64,000 bases of DNA from assembly GCA_020635955.1 (NCBI GenBank), contig JACJYW010000008.1, positions 124,001 through 188,000 on the forward strand. The letters are read 5' to 3'. The DNA is from Crocinitomicaceae bacterium. Its GTDB lineage: Bacteria > Bacteroidota > Bacteroidia > Flavobacteriales_D > Crocinitomicaceae. The position numbers and the translations under genes are program-made. Positions 26,571-35,541 of the stretch are shown here, in pieces. The notes under the pieces were generated by a model. It saw nothing but the letters and a program-made list of their open reading frames with translations, was not told the origin of the DNA and ran no database searches. The first letter of the stretch is position 1; every line of letters starts with the position of its first letter.

Positions 26571-27109
26571 TGAAATTCCTCACATTGATAAAGATCCTGG
26601 TTACGGCCTGTTTATTGGCAGGCATTTATGGGATTTTACATGATCAACTGACCTATACCATTTCACATGAGTATTATACCAAGTTCAAATTCTACCAGTT
26701 TGGATTTGCGACTGTAGGGGATGAAGCCATTTTTGATTATCCCAGAATTTATGTAGGGAAAGTTGGATTTTTAGCCACCTGGTGGACAGGCATTCCCATT
26801 GGTTTGATCCTGGGTTTGGTAGGATTAGTACACAAAGATCACAAGCAAATGTATCTCGTGACTTTCAAGGCCTTAATTATCACTTTACTCATTACGTTAA
26901 TTACTGGTTTAGTGGGTTTAACAATAGGCTTCACCATATTAGCTAATTCAGGTGTAGATTGGTGGCTACCTCATAATCTCATCCACAAGACCAACTTTAT
27001 AGCCGTGGGTTCAATGCACAATTTCTCGTACCTGGGTGGTGGTATAGGTATGATCGTGGGGATCGTTTATTCTGCAATTGTTGCAGCAAGAAATAAATCT
27101 TCCAAATAG
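26570..27109 (+). CDS. Four-helix inner-membrane protein of unknown function
   Basis: A 179-residue protein with four likely transmembrane helices (KILVTACLLAGIYGILHDQL, GFLATWWTGIPIGLILGLVGL, FKALIITLLITLITGLVGL, GGGIGMIVGIVYSAIVAA). Between the first two is a conserved-looking segment HEYYTKFKFYQFG. An upstream GTG (26567) is in frame but the ATG at 26570 overlaps the flippase stop and is the better start. The family appears as unknown conserved membrane protein. Confidence 0.7.
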   Translation: MKFLTLIKILVTACLLAGIYGILHDQLTYTISHEYYTKFKFYQFGFATVGDEAIFDYPRIYVGKVGFLATWWTGIPIGLILGLVGLVHKDHKQMYLVTFKALIITLLITLITGLVGLTIGFTILANSGVDWWLPHNLIHKTNFIAVGSMHNFSYLGGGIGMIVGIVYSAIVAARNKSSK

Positions 27110-27116
27110 AATAATA

Positions 27117-28673
27117 TTATTTCACCTGAAGTTTTTCAACCGCAAAGCCATTTTCTGTTTTAATCTGTAGAACATACATTCCAGTTTCCATATCAATATT
27201 CAAATAGGTGGAAGATTCATTAGAGTTCCCAGCTAAAACAACAGCTCCCTTTAGATCCGTTAATAGATATTGAAAAGGAGTACCCACATTAATGTATAGG
27301 TTATCTTCTGCTGGATTGGGATAAAAAGAAATTTTTAATTCAGTATTATAATCAGGAATTGACGCAGTTATTTGTTCACAAGGTGTTATGTTGTTATCAT
27401 AAAAATCTTGAACGAAGTCAGTCGTATTGAACAGATTTTCGACATTCATTAAATGATCAGAGCTATCATTATTAATAACGAAGCCTATATCTACACACTT
27501 ATCTGAATAAGCGGTTAATTCTCCCAAATATGTAGACATTAGAAATCTTCTGTCGCCCGGGGCATTTGACTCAGTTACTTCACTCCATCCTGTACCAGAA
27601 TTAGGATTACCAGAAAAAATATAGGTAGTGGTATCGGTGCCACCAAGTCCTGTTCCGCCATAAGTAAAGGGAGCGCCATTATTCCACAGACCATCCAGAT
27701 AGAGATAGTATTGAGCCGGAGTTGTAGGAGTCCCTTGAGATCCACCACCAGTACCATGATAAACAAATGCGTGCATTGAATCACTCAAGAAAACAGCACC
27801 AACAGCAGGAGGTGATGTTCCGTAAGGGTTTTGCCCACTGCCTCCATTATCAGTTGATTCGCCATTATATGCGAAACCTAGATTTCGTAAGGTATCACAT
27901 CCTACAAAATCATTTTGAGCATAACCAATATCTGGATCCATCCATATACCGTAAATAAAATCATTGTAAGTAGTTGTTCCTCTGTTATAAATCTTAAGAT
28001 GTAAAAAGGTGGTGTTGTTTAGGTCATCATTCGTTGTATATTGATAGAACATAGAATGGATCTCTACACCTAAAATTTCTCCTCCAGATTCAGTGTGTAT
28101 ATTAGCCGCATCATTCATGATGGTATAAACTGCAAAATCACCAATAATAAGTGGGTAATCACCATTAAGTGGATCATAGATCTGATTTTGATTTACATCC
28201 ACATATGGCGCTAGTTGAGCAGCCACTCCTTCTGAAGTATTTCCATTACCAGGCCAATTTAAAATGGATTGATCCGGTGTATATCCCTGTGTTGAATAGT
28301 TAGCTATGTGATCATCTATAGTACTTTTACTTATTGGCCAAATGGATGACAGGAAGTTATATTGGTAATAGGCAGAATTATAGTCGTTTGCAATAGGTCC
28401 AGGAAAGTAATCTGAGCCTAATCCGTACATTTGGCCTGCAAGATGTACTTGTGAGTTTACATCTTTTCCCCCCATCCAATAACCCATTGAATAAATGGCA
28501 AATTGGTTACTTCCTTTAGGAAATTCATAGGCGGCTTGGCTCATCACTGGATTTTGAAAAAACACACCGTTGTCTTGTATTCTTGCCAGTACATTATTGA
28601 ATTCCAAGTTGTAAACGGATTGTGTAAGTGCGAAATTTGAAAAAATTAATAGAAATAGTGTAAAAAGTCTCAT
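27117..28673 (-). CDS. Secreted protein with T9SS type A sorting domain, unknown function
   Basis: A 518-residue exported protein. Signal peptide MRLFTLFLLIFSNFALTQ. The large N-terminal region (about 20-430) is rich in Gly, Asn, Tyr and Asp and has no named domain; it includes PNGN-type loops and motifs such as YFPGPIANDYNSAY, as in other flavobacterial T9SS cargo proteins. Residues about 445-518 are the type A sorting domain (ISFYPNPAEDNLYINV, GMYVLQI, VEKLQVK at the end). Convergent with the membrane protein gene, 7 bp apart. Likely surface or secreted; role unknown. Confidence 0.8.
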   Translation of the reverse strand: MRLFTLFLLIFSNFALTQSVYNLEFNNVLARIQDNGVFFQNPVMSQAAYEFPKGSNQFAIYSMGYWMGGKDVNSQVHLAGQMYGLGSDYFPGPIANDYNSAYYQYNFLSSIWPISKSTIDDHIANYSTQGYTPDQSILNWPGNGNTSEGVAAQLAPYVDVNQNQIYDPLNGDYPLIIGDFAVYTIMNDAANIHTESGGEILGVEIHSMFYQYTTNDDLNNTTFLHLKIYNRGTTTYNDFIYGIWMDPDIGYAQNDFVGCDTLRNLGFAYNGESTDNGGSGQNPYGTSPPAVGAVFLSDSMHAFVYHGTGGGSQGTPTTPAQYYLYLDGLWNNGAPFTYGGTGLGGTDTTTYIFSGNPNSGTGWSEVTESNAPGDRRFLMSTYLGELTAYSDKCVDIGFVINNDSSDHLMNVENLFNTTDFVQDFYDNNITPCEQITASIPDYNTELKISFYPNPAEDNLYINVGTPFQYLLTDLKGAVVLAGNSNESSTYLNIDMETGMYVLQIKTENGFAVEKLQVK

Positions 28674-28772
28674 ACTATACGTTTTAGGTTTGCTGCAATG
28701 TACGGACCATAACCGAAAACCCTTAGGTAAGAATTTCCAATATCTGACAAAAGTATACAGGTCAAGATGAGG

Positions 28773-30080
28773 TTAAAACCTCACCTTCGTGCTTTCATTC
28801 CAACATTTGCAATTGATCAACTGATCGTTTTGAACGGAATTATTAAAGCATTCCTCCTTACTAGGGGCTTTATCCAAATAGGTTTTAGTATTTACATTCT
28901 CTCCTTGCTGAGCTGCTTTGAGGTAGTAATCATTCGCCAACCAGTAATTGGCATCACGTTCAAAACTAGAATCGCCACATTTTGAGGCTTTTTGAGCTAC
29001 GCAATCCCCTTGTATTTTATAAGCTTTGCCTTTAAATTCTCCTGACACTTTTGCTGCATTTGAAAATGCTTCGGTGTATTGCCCCGAATGAAACTGAGCT
29101 TTAGATAAATGGTATAGGTATTTATCGTCATTTACTTTATTACTATCAATTTCAATGGCTCTTTTGAAAGCCTCAATGGATTCTTCGTATTTCCCAGATT
29201 CAAATTCCATCATCCCGGCTGAAAAATAACCTTCTGCTGTCGGACTTAATTGAAGGGATTCATAAACATATTTCTTGTAGGCATCCGTTTTTAAAGCATT
29301 TTTTTCCGTCATTAAAAATATTCTATTGTTTACCTGAGATTGTCGTATTTCAAAAACATTGGACATTGAATCAAATTGAAACAACATGATGTTATTCATG
29401 TGGTCAATAGATGGGATCAGACGAATAAAATATTTGTTCATATAATCCTGAGTTGCTCTAATTTCAGCAACTTTTGAAGTATCATTGGCTTTAACATTTT
29501 CTTGCTCAGAAAGTAAGGTGTAGAAGTATAATTTGAAGTATTCGTTAATGATTTGGTCAAGCATTTCGGATTTGTTCTCTTGTTCAGCTTTGTTGTATTT
29601 GTTGAGCACCATATGCTTATAATACGTTTTAATATATTCAGGTTCCGAGTTTCCTGCGATACTGTCAATGATGGTGTAGAGCGAATCTATTTTCGAAAAA
29701 TTCTCACAGCCTGTTTTAACCAGGAAGTTAGCATAGTCTAATCGCCAGCTGTTACTTTTATCAATAGTTGATCCTTGTTCATACACCCAGTATAAGGTAT
29801 CTACAATTTCTTGCTTTCTAATTTCATCTGCTGATTGCCTGTATAATTGACCATAGATCTTGATCCCGTTTTGAAAAAATCTACTTTCAAGACTATCGGT
29901 ACCACCGCACCATTGGTGAGATTGCAACCAAAAATTTCGGGAATCTTCATACATGCCTTGTTTAAAGTATTCAGAATACAGGTATTTATATTTTTTGCAA
30001 TTTTCAGATTGAGAACCAACATCCTGGCCAAGTGAGATAAAGCACACGAAAAGGATAAAGGTGAATGCAATTAACTTCAT
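28773..30080 (-). CDS. Exported TPR-repeat protein with a Cys-rich tail
   Basis: A 435-residue protein. The start is ATG 30080; an in-frame TTG 15 codons upstream is unlikely because the ATG opens a signal peptide (KLIAFTFILFVCFISLGQ). The body is helical with two clear TPR motifs near residues 275-350 (AEGYFSAGMMEFESGKYEESIEAFKRAIEID, KYLYHLSKAQFHSGQYTEAFSNAAK). The tail contains CFNNSVQNDQLINCKCW, suggesting disulfides. Periplasmic. Partner unknown. It precedes the T9SS cargo gene by 99 bp, same strand. Confidence 0.7.
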   Translation of the reverse strand: MKLIAFTFILFVCFISLGQDVGSQSENCKKYKYLYSEYFKQGMYEDSRNFWLQSHQWCGGTDSLESRFFQNGIKIYGQLYRQSADEIRKQEIVDTLYWVYEQGSTIDKSNSWRLDYANFLVKTGCENFSKIDSLYTIIDSIAGNSEPEYIKTYYKHMVLNKYNKAEQENKSEMLDQIINEYFKLYFYTLLSEQENVKANDTSKVAEIRATQDYMNKYFIRLIPSIDHMNNIMLFQFDSMSNVFEIRQSQVNNRIFLMTEKNALKTDAYKKYVYESLQLSPTAEGYFSAGMMEFESGKYEESIEAFKRAIEIDSNKVNDDKYLYHLSKAQFHSGQYTEAFSNAAKVSGEFKGKAYKIQGDCVAQKASKCGDSSFERDANYWLANDYYLKAAQQGENVNTKTYLDKAPSKEECFNNSVQNDQLINCKCWNESTKVRF

Positions 30081-30223
30081 AAATTTTGATTTAGGTTTCA
30101 AAACTTCGGGCAAAGCCAATGCCAAAGAGGCCTAGACAGGTATAATATTGAAGATTTGTGTAAATGAAAAATACATTGTTGACATCTCATCCATTTTCAG
30201 GCTTTAAGGCGTCATTTTTTGCC

Positions 30224-30231
30224 TATTTTTG
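30224..30231 (+). promoter_or_regulatory. -7 promoter box for the dut-EnvC operon
   Basis: TATTTTTG is an exact TAnnTTTG match, 20 nt before the dut ATG (30252). No clear TTTG at the -33 spacing was seen; CTTT at 30202-30205 is the nearest. Confidence 0.4.
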
Positions 30232-30251
30232 AAGATTAACAACAACCAGTA

Positions 30252-30686
30252 ATGAAGATCGAGGTAATCAATAGATCAAAACATGCGCTTCCTAAGTACG
30301 AAACGCCTTTGTCTGCAGGAGTTGACCTGCGTGCAAACATTGATGAATCAATAGTTTTAAAGCCGCTTGAAAGAGCACTTGTAAAAACAGGATTGTTTAT
30401 GGCTATCCCTGAGGGATATGAAGCACAGGTTCGGCCAAGAAGCGGTTTGGCTTTTAAAAAGGGGATTACGGTTTTGAATTCTCCCGGAACAATTGATGCA
30501 GATTACAGAGGAGAAATTGGAGTGATCCTGGTAAATCTTTCCAATGAAGATTTTGTAGTGGAAGATGGTGAACGTATCGCTCAACTGGTTGTAGCTAAAT
30601 GTGAGCAGGCTGACTTTGTGGAAACTGAAATTCTTTCCGATACGGAAAGAGGAGCAGGAGGATTTGGAAGCACAGGAGTTAAATAA
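30252..30686 (+). CDS. dut: Deoxyuridine 5'-triphosphate nucleotidohydrolase (dUTPase)
   Basis: Hydrolyses dUTP to dUMP, keeping uracil out of DNA. The 144-residue trimeric-type enzyme has all five motifs: SAGVDLRAN, PRSGLAFKKG, LNSPGTIDADYRGEIGVIL, RIAQLVV and the C-terminal RGAGGFGSTG that closes over the active site. Normal length. First gene of a row of envelope genes; a palindromic repeat lies between it and the next gene. Confidence 0.97.
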   Translation: MKIEVINRSKHALPKYETPLSAGVDLRANIDESIVLKPLERALVKTGLFMAIPEGYEAQVRPRSGLAFKKGITVLNSPGTIDADYRGEIGVILVNLSNEDFVVEDGERIAQLVVAKCEQADFVETEILSDTERGAGGFGSTGVK

Positions 30687-30703
30687 TTTGTAAATAACAC
30701 AAC

Positions 30704-30770
30704 GGTCATTCTGAGCCTGTCGAAGAACGTTGTGTTTTTGATTTGGTCCTTCGACAAGCTCAGGATGACC
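30704..30770. repeat. Palindromic intergenic repeat between dut and the nucleotidyltransferase gene
   Basis: GGTCATTCTGAGCCTGTCGAAGAAC (30704-30728) and GTCCTTCGACAAGCTCAGGATGACC (30746-30770) are complementary over 25 positions with three mismatches, separated by 17 nt. The motif CTGAGCxTGTCGAAGxAC is a dispersed palindrome familiar from many bacterial genomes, MITE- or REP-like. Confidence 0.8.
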
Positions 30771-30819
30771 CAAATCAATATTAATAAAAAAACGACACTA
30801 CTTAAAAACTAACGCATAA

Positions 30820-31821
30820 ATGAAGATCGTTGTACCTATGGCTGGTAGAGGTAGCCGATTAAGACCTCATACTTTGACTGTTCCTAAACCATTGGTTCCG
30901 GTAGGTGGAAAGCCTATTGTACACCGTTTGGTTGAAGATATCGCTAAAACCTCCACTGAAAAGATAACCGAAATTGGTTTCATCATTGGAGATTTTGGTG
31001 CTGAGGTTGAAAAGGAATTGATCGAAGTGGCTGAATCATTAGGTGCGAAAGGAAAGATCTTTTATCAGGAACAGGCTTTAGGAACAGCTCATGCTGTTTT
31101 AATGGCCGAAGAAATGTTAGATGGGCCTGTTGTAGTAGCATTTGCTGATACTCTTTTTAGAGCCGATTTTACAATGAGTCCGGATGTAGATGGCGTACTT
31201 TGGGTGAAACAAATTGATGATCCTTCTGCGTTTGGCGTAGTTAAATTAGATAATGAAGGAACCATTGTAGATTTTGTAGAGAAACCAAAGGAGTTTGTTT
31301 CAGATCTGGCCATGATCGGTATTTACTACTTCAAAGAAGCTCAAAAGCTGAGAACAGAATTGCAGTATTTGATTGACAATAATGTCATAAAAAGCGGGGA
31401 ATATCAATTGCCAGATGCCTTGAGAAGATTGACAGAGAAAGGTACAAAATTCAAACCGGGAGAGGTGCAGGAATGGTTGGATTGTGGAAACAAAGAAGTC
31501 ACAGTTCATACCAATCAACGTGTTTTAGAGTTTGATAAGGATAAAGACCTGGTTTCAAAATCGGCAAAATTGAAAAATGCAGTGATCATACCACCTTGCT
31601 TTGTTGGAGATAACACGGTGATAGAGAATGCTGTTATCGGCCCTCATGTTTCAGTTGGTGCGAACAGTAACGTAACCAATTCGGTAATTGTGAATTCTAT
31701 TATACAAAAGAATAGTACCATTCAAAACGCCAACATTAAAGATTCCATGATCGGGAATCATGCAAATGTTTTAAGCTCAGCACGCGATATCAGTATCGGT
31801 GATTATACAACCATTGACTAG
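30820..31821 (+). CDS. Sugar-phosphate nucleotidyltransferase with C-terminal beta-helix
   Basis: A 333-residue enzyme of the RfbA/GlmU-type family that activates a sugar phosphate with NTP. Signature VPMAGRGSRLRPHTLTVPKPLVPV at residues 3-27; further motifs LGTAHAV and GVVKLDNEG, then hexapeptide-like repeats (IENAVIGPHVSVGANSNVTNSVIVNSII) forming a left-handed helix at about 260-330. The sugar (glucose-1-phosphate, GlcNAc or another) cannot be decided. Its end overlaps the next gene. Probable role: precursor for cell-envelope polysaccharide. Confidence 0.9.
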   Translation: MKIVVPMAGRGSRLRPHTLTVPKPLVPVGGKPIVHRLVEDIAKTSTEKITEIGFIIGDFGAEVEKELIEVAESLGAKGKIFYQEQALGTAHAVLMAEEMLDGPVVVAFADTLFRADFTMSPDVDGVLWVKQIDDPSAFGVVKLDNEGTIVDFVEKPKEFVSDLAMIGIYYFKEAQKLRTELQYLIDNNVIKSGEYQLPDALRRLTEKGTKFKPGEVQEWLDCGNKEVTVHTNQRVLEFDKDKDLVSKSAKLKNAVIIPPCFVGDNTVIENAVIGPHVSVGANSNVTNSVIVNSIIQKNSTIQNANIKDSMIGNHANVLSSARDISIGDYTTID

Positions 31822-33529
31822 ACTTCTCCACATATCATTCATTGTTCTCTTGTTGGGATTGGCATCCTGCAAGGGAAGTAAGGAAACGGCGGTTAAAAAA
31901 CAACCGGATGATCAATATCGCATTACTTTTCATGAAGCCATACAGGAAAAAATGAGAGGTAATTTTGACATTTCTATTCAACTGTTTAACAAATGTCTCG
32001 AACTGAATCCGAATAGTGATGCAGCTCATTATGCTTTAGCTGACTTGTACGAGTCAACGGGCGATCAGCCTAAAACCATGGAACACGCCACTAAGGCATT
32101 CGAACTCGACAAGGAGAATAAATGGTACATCATGCGTTTGGCAAACATTTATTTTGAAATGGGGAATTATCATAAAAGTGCCAGCTTTTTTGAAATGGTC
32201 ATGGAAGATGAGAAAAACCTTGATGTTAAGTTTAAATACACTGAATCTCTCATCTATTCTCATCAATATGAAAAGGCAATTAAACTCATCAATGAAATAG
32301 AAGTAGAGGTTGGAAAATCACCTCAGTTGAGTTTAACCAAGCATGACATGTATCTTGAAATGGGAAATCCGGATGCGGCAAAGAAAGAATTAGCTGATCT
32401 TATAGCAGATGACCCTTCAAATATTGAAAACAGGTTAGTAATTGCTGATTATTTCTTGCGTACCAATCAAATGGCAGCAGCAGAAAAAGTAGCGAATGAA
32501 GCATTAGAAATTGCTCCTAATAATGGTGAGGTTCGTTTAATACTGGCAGATATTGAATTGAGAAAGGGCAATCTTGAAAAATGCTTTGATCACCTGAAGA
32601 TCGGGTTCAAAGAAGATGATGTTAACATGGGTAGAAAGTTGGGTTTAATGGGTAACCTGCAACGATATGCTTTCGAAGAGAATGAAGATGCCAAGATCAT
32701 TGAAAAAGGGTTGAGCGATCTATTTGTGATCATTTATGATGAAAACCTGAAAAATGATACACTTCACGCACAGTACGGTTATTTCTTGCAAATGCAAAAT
32801 AAACCACTTGAAGCAATCAGCCAATTTAAACGGGTTGTGGATATCAATCCGAATCAATATGATAGCTGGATCGAGTTATTGTATACCCAATACAATGCTC
32901 AGGAATTCAGTGACATGATTACCTACGCGAAGAAAGCAGTGGAATTGTTCCCTTCTCAATCAGGGATCTACCTAATGGCAGGAATTGCGGCGTACAAGAA
33001 CAACGACTTTGATACTGCTGTTGAGTGGTTGTATTATGGCAAGGATCTGGTAGTAAGGGATCCAGGTTTACAATCAGAATTTGAGCATCAATTAGGTGTT
33101 TTGAGTTGGTTGCAAAAGGATTATAAACAGGCGCAAGAATATTTTGATATGGCCATGTTGACAGATCCGTACAATGGTAACTCATATCGTTCAAAGGCTT
33201 TTTGTTTGTTAGAAGAAAATAAAGAAGATGAAGCATTCAAACTGGTTGAAAGTGAATTGGAAAAAGATCCGATCAATGGATTCTTTTTGGATCTGAAAGG
33301 ACAGTTGTATTTCAAAACCGGAAAATTCGAAAAGGCTCTGAAGAGCTTTGAAAATGCGCTTATCTATGAACCTAAGAATCCTGAAATTGTTGAGCACTAT
33401 GGTGACGCGTTATTCAAATTAGGTGAAACAGAAAAGGCTATTACCAATTGGAATCTGGCAAATGAATTTGGTGGTTTCACCAAAGTTTTAAGAAAGAAAA
33501 TTGCAGAACAGACCTATTATGAAGAATAG
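31814..33529 (+). CDS. TPR-repeat lipoprotein
   Basis: A 571-residue lipoprotein: the N-terminus ISFIVLLLGLASCKG carries a lipobox (LASC). TPR motifs run from about residue 35 to 560 (YRITFHEAIQEKMRGNFDISIQLFNKCLELNPN, FFLDLKGQLYFKTGKFEKALKSFENALIYEPKN). The start is TTG 31814 (or GTG 31799), which overlaps the nucleotidyltransferase stop; either gives a signal sequence. In many Bacteroidota a TPR protein sits here between the nucleotidyltransferase and the DUF4292 lipoprotein. Likely an outer-membrane assembly or scaffold role. Confidence 0.85.
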   Translation: MTRLLHISFIVLLLGLASCKGSKETAVKKQPDDQYRITFHEAIQEKMRGNFDISIQLFNKCLELNPNSDAAHYALADLYESTGDQPKTMEHATKAFELDKENKWYIMRLANIYFEMGNYHKSASFFEMVMEDEKNLDVKFKYTESLIYSHQYEKAIKLINEIEVEVGKSPQLSLTKHDMYLEMGNPDAAKKELADLIADDPSNIENRLVIADYFLRTNQMAAAEKVANEALEIAPNNGEVRLILADIELRKGNLEKCFDHLKIGFKEDDVNMGRKLGLMGNLQRYAFEENEDAKIIEKGLSDLFVIIYDENLKNDTLHAQYGYFLQMQNKPLEAISQFKRVVDINPNQYDSWIELLYTQYNAQEFSDMITYAKKAVELFPSQSGIYLMAGIAAYKNNDFDTAVEWLYYGKDLVVRDPGLQSEFEHQLGVLSWLQKDYKQAQEYFDMAMLTDPYNGNSYRSKAFCLLEENKEDEAFKLVESELEKDPINGFFLDLKGQLYFKTGKFEKALKSFENALIYEPKNPEIVEHYGDALFKLGETEKAITNWNLANEFGGFTKVLRKKIAEQTYYEE

Positions 33530-34337
33530 ATTTTTGTGGGGAATAGTGTTGATTGGCTTTGTGTTGATCGGATGTAAAACCACGAAAGTGGGTGGTACAG
33601 CTGAGTGTCCAAAAAAATCGGTGGATGAGCTGGAAACTGTTTTGCGCAATAAGAGAACTATACCATTTTCTTTCTTTACAGGAAAGATATCTGTAGATAT
33701 TAAGGATTCAAAACAATCCAACTCCTTCAAAACAACCCTAAGAATGAAACCTGATTCGGCTTTTGCAGGAACCATCAAAGTTGCCGGTATTATTGGCGCA
33801 GGATTTCTGGTAGATCAGGATACCGTAGCGTTTACCAACAAACTTAAAAAGTGCTACAAAAAAGAAACCTTCTCCAACCTCACTGAAATGTTCGGAGCTA
33901 ATGTAGATTACGATTTCCTGGAATCACTGGTACTGGGTCAACCAATAGGATTAGATTATGTCTCAGATTTTTATCCAATCAAAGATGACCAGTATTATGT
34001 GCTTTCATCACATGATCATAAAGTGATCGATCGACTGGAAAAGAACAACCTGACAGATGAGGAGCAAAGTCAGATCTATGTAAGGTATAAATTGAATTGC
34101 GGTGACATGTCATTAGCGCAGGTATTGGTTGATTCGCCTAAAGATGGCGTCTCTGTTCGAATTGTGTACACCCAAAGACAATTTGTAGAGAACTTTGATA
34201 TGCCAAAAGAAACGAATATTAAGATCCTTTCTCCTGAAGATTCAACATTCATTAAACTGGAGTATGATGCTCCTGAGTTCAATGACCCTGATAAGATCCG
34301 TTTAAGTATTCCGGACAGCTATAGTGAATGTGAGTAA
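33519..34337 (+). CDS. DUF4292 outer-membrane lipoprotein
   Basis: A 272-residue lipoprotein of the DUF4292 family of Bacteroidota, whose fold is LolB/LolA-like. MKNRFLWGIVLIGFVLIGCK gives the lipobox (Cys19). The body (FFTGKISVDIKDSKQSN, DSAFAGTIKVAGIIGAG, DSTFIKLEYDAPEFNDPDKIRL) is beta-rich. A possible lipid- or lipoprotein-carrier role is inferred from the fold only. The ATG at 33519 overlaps the previous stop; an in-frame TTG (33501) lies inside the TPR gene. It overlaps the EnvC-like gene. Confidence 0.83.
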   Translation: MKNRFLWGIVLIGFVLIGCKTTKVGGTAECPKKSVDELETVLRNKRTIPFSFFTGKISVDIKDSKQSNSFKTTLRMKPDSAFAGTIKVAGIIGAGFLVDQDTVAFTNKLKKCYKKETFSNLTEMFGANVDYDFLESLVLGQPIGLDYVSDFYPIKDDQYYVLSSHDHKVIDRLEKNNLTDEEQSQIYVRYKLNCGDMSLAQVLVDSPKDGVSVRIVYTQRQFVENFDMPKETNIKILSPEDSTFIKLEYDAPEFNDPDKIRLSIPDSYSECE

Positions 34338-35541
34338 GGTAATATTGTTCGTGATCTTTATGGTTTCTTTTGTTGGATTTGCCCAGCAAAAAGAAAGTGA
34401 CCGTCTTAAAAAGCAGCAACAAGAGCTTGAAAAGAAGATCAGCTTCACTGAAAAATTATTAGAGAGTACCAAAGAGAATCAATCTGCATTGGTTGAAAAT
34501 CTTAACCTTCTTGAACGCAAAATTCAATATCGACAAGACCTCTTAAATAACCTGGATATTCAATTAAGTCAATTGGATGCTCAAATAGGATTGATCCAGA
34601 TCGAGATAGAACAATTGAAAATTGAAATTGAAAAACAGAAGCAGCAATACAAACGAATGATCCAGCAGGCTTACAAGATGCGTAATTCTCAAGCCTCATT
34701 GATATTTGTTTTGTCATCAGAATCCTTCAATCAGGCGAATAAGAGAATGGAGTACCTTGAACAGCTTAAAAAATACCGAGAAGATCAGATCAGAAAGATC
34801 GATCAGAGTATGAAGGACCTGGAAGCAAAATTGGCTGAATTGGAGCAGAAGCGTGAAGAGAAAAAACTATTGGCAGATAGTAAGCACTCTGAGCAAAACA
34901 AATATGTGAAAGACCGTGAGAATCAAAAGAAGTCAATTGAGAGTTTACAAGGTAAAGAACAAGAGCTCAAAGAGGAATTAGCGGCTCAAAAGAAGAAATC
35001 AAAGGAAATTCAGGCAGCTATTAATGCAGCCATCAACAAAGAGATCTTAGCAGAGAAAAAGAAGAATGATGCTAATCCTCCAAGTCTTGAAGCAACTAAA
35101 GAGACAGAATTAAACAATAAAGGATTCGAAGCCAATAAGGGGAAGTTGCCATGGCCAGTGAAGAATGGTGAGATCACCAAGGGCTTCGGAAAACAACCAC
35201 ATCCTTTACATCCTCAGGTTTTTACCTATAACAATGGTGTGGATATTACGACTGTTAAACAATCTACCGTAAGAGCAGTATATGACGGTGAAGTTACTTC
35301 TGTGATCGTTATTCCGGGTGCAGGGAAGGCAGTGATCATTAAACACGGTAATTATAGAACCATTTATTCCAACTTGCAGGAAACCTATGTATCTACTGGA
35401 GATAAGGTGACAGCAAAACAAGAGATTGGGGCTTTATTGGTCAATGCATCTGGTAATTCAGAAGTGCATTTTGAGATCAGAAAAATATCACCCGAAGGCG
35501 AGATAAGCAACATGAATCCGTCTTACTGGTTGTTCCGTTAA
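34324..35541 (+). CDS. EnvC/M23-like murein hydrolase activator with degenerate LytM site
   Basis: A 405-residue secreted protein. Starts at GTG 34324 (or GTG 34330); both give a signal peptide ending VGFAQ. Residues about 20-270 form a long coiled coil, and about 280-405 a LytM (peptidase M23) domain. The zinc ligands of active M23 are altered: the HxGxD motif reads NNGVD (Asn303) and the HLHFE motif reads EVHFE (Glu380-His382). This is as in EnvC, an activator of cell-wall amidases that lacks peptidase activity itself. Known Bacteroidota clusters carry an EnvC-like gene at this position. Overlaps the converging anti-sigma-like gene by 4 bp. Confidence 0.88.
   Translation: MNVSKVILFVIFMVSFVGFAQQKESDRLKKQQQELEKKISFTEKLLESTKENQSALVENLNLLERKIQYRQDLLNNLDIQLSQLDAQIGLIQIEIEQLKIEIEKQKQQYKRMIQQAYKMRNSQASLIFVLSSESFNQANKRMEYLEQLKKYREDQIRKIDQSMKDLEAKLAELEQKREEKKLLADSKHSEQNKYVKDRENQKKSIESLQGKEQELKEELAAQKKKSKEIQAAINAAINKEILAEKKKNDANPPSLEATKETELNNKGFEANKGKLPWPVKNGEITKGFGKQPHPLHPQVFTYNNGVDITTVKQSTVRAVYDGEVTSVIVIPGAGKAVIIKHGNYRTIYSNLQETYVSTGDKVTAKQEIGALLVNASGNSEVHFEIRKISPEGEISNMNPSYWLFR

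Noticed and set aside
27117..30080. Toxin-antitoxin or defence island between the flippase and dut
   Set aside because: Both genes encode exported proteins (signal peptides; one has a T9SS sorting domain), with no nuclease or immunity features.
34324..35541. Pseudogene because LytM ligands are lost
   Set aside because: The frame is intact and the same degeneration defines functional EnvC proteins.
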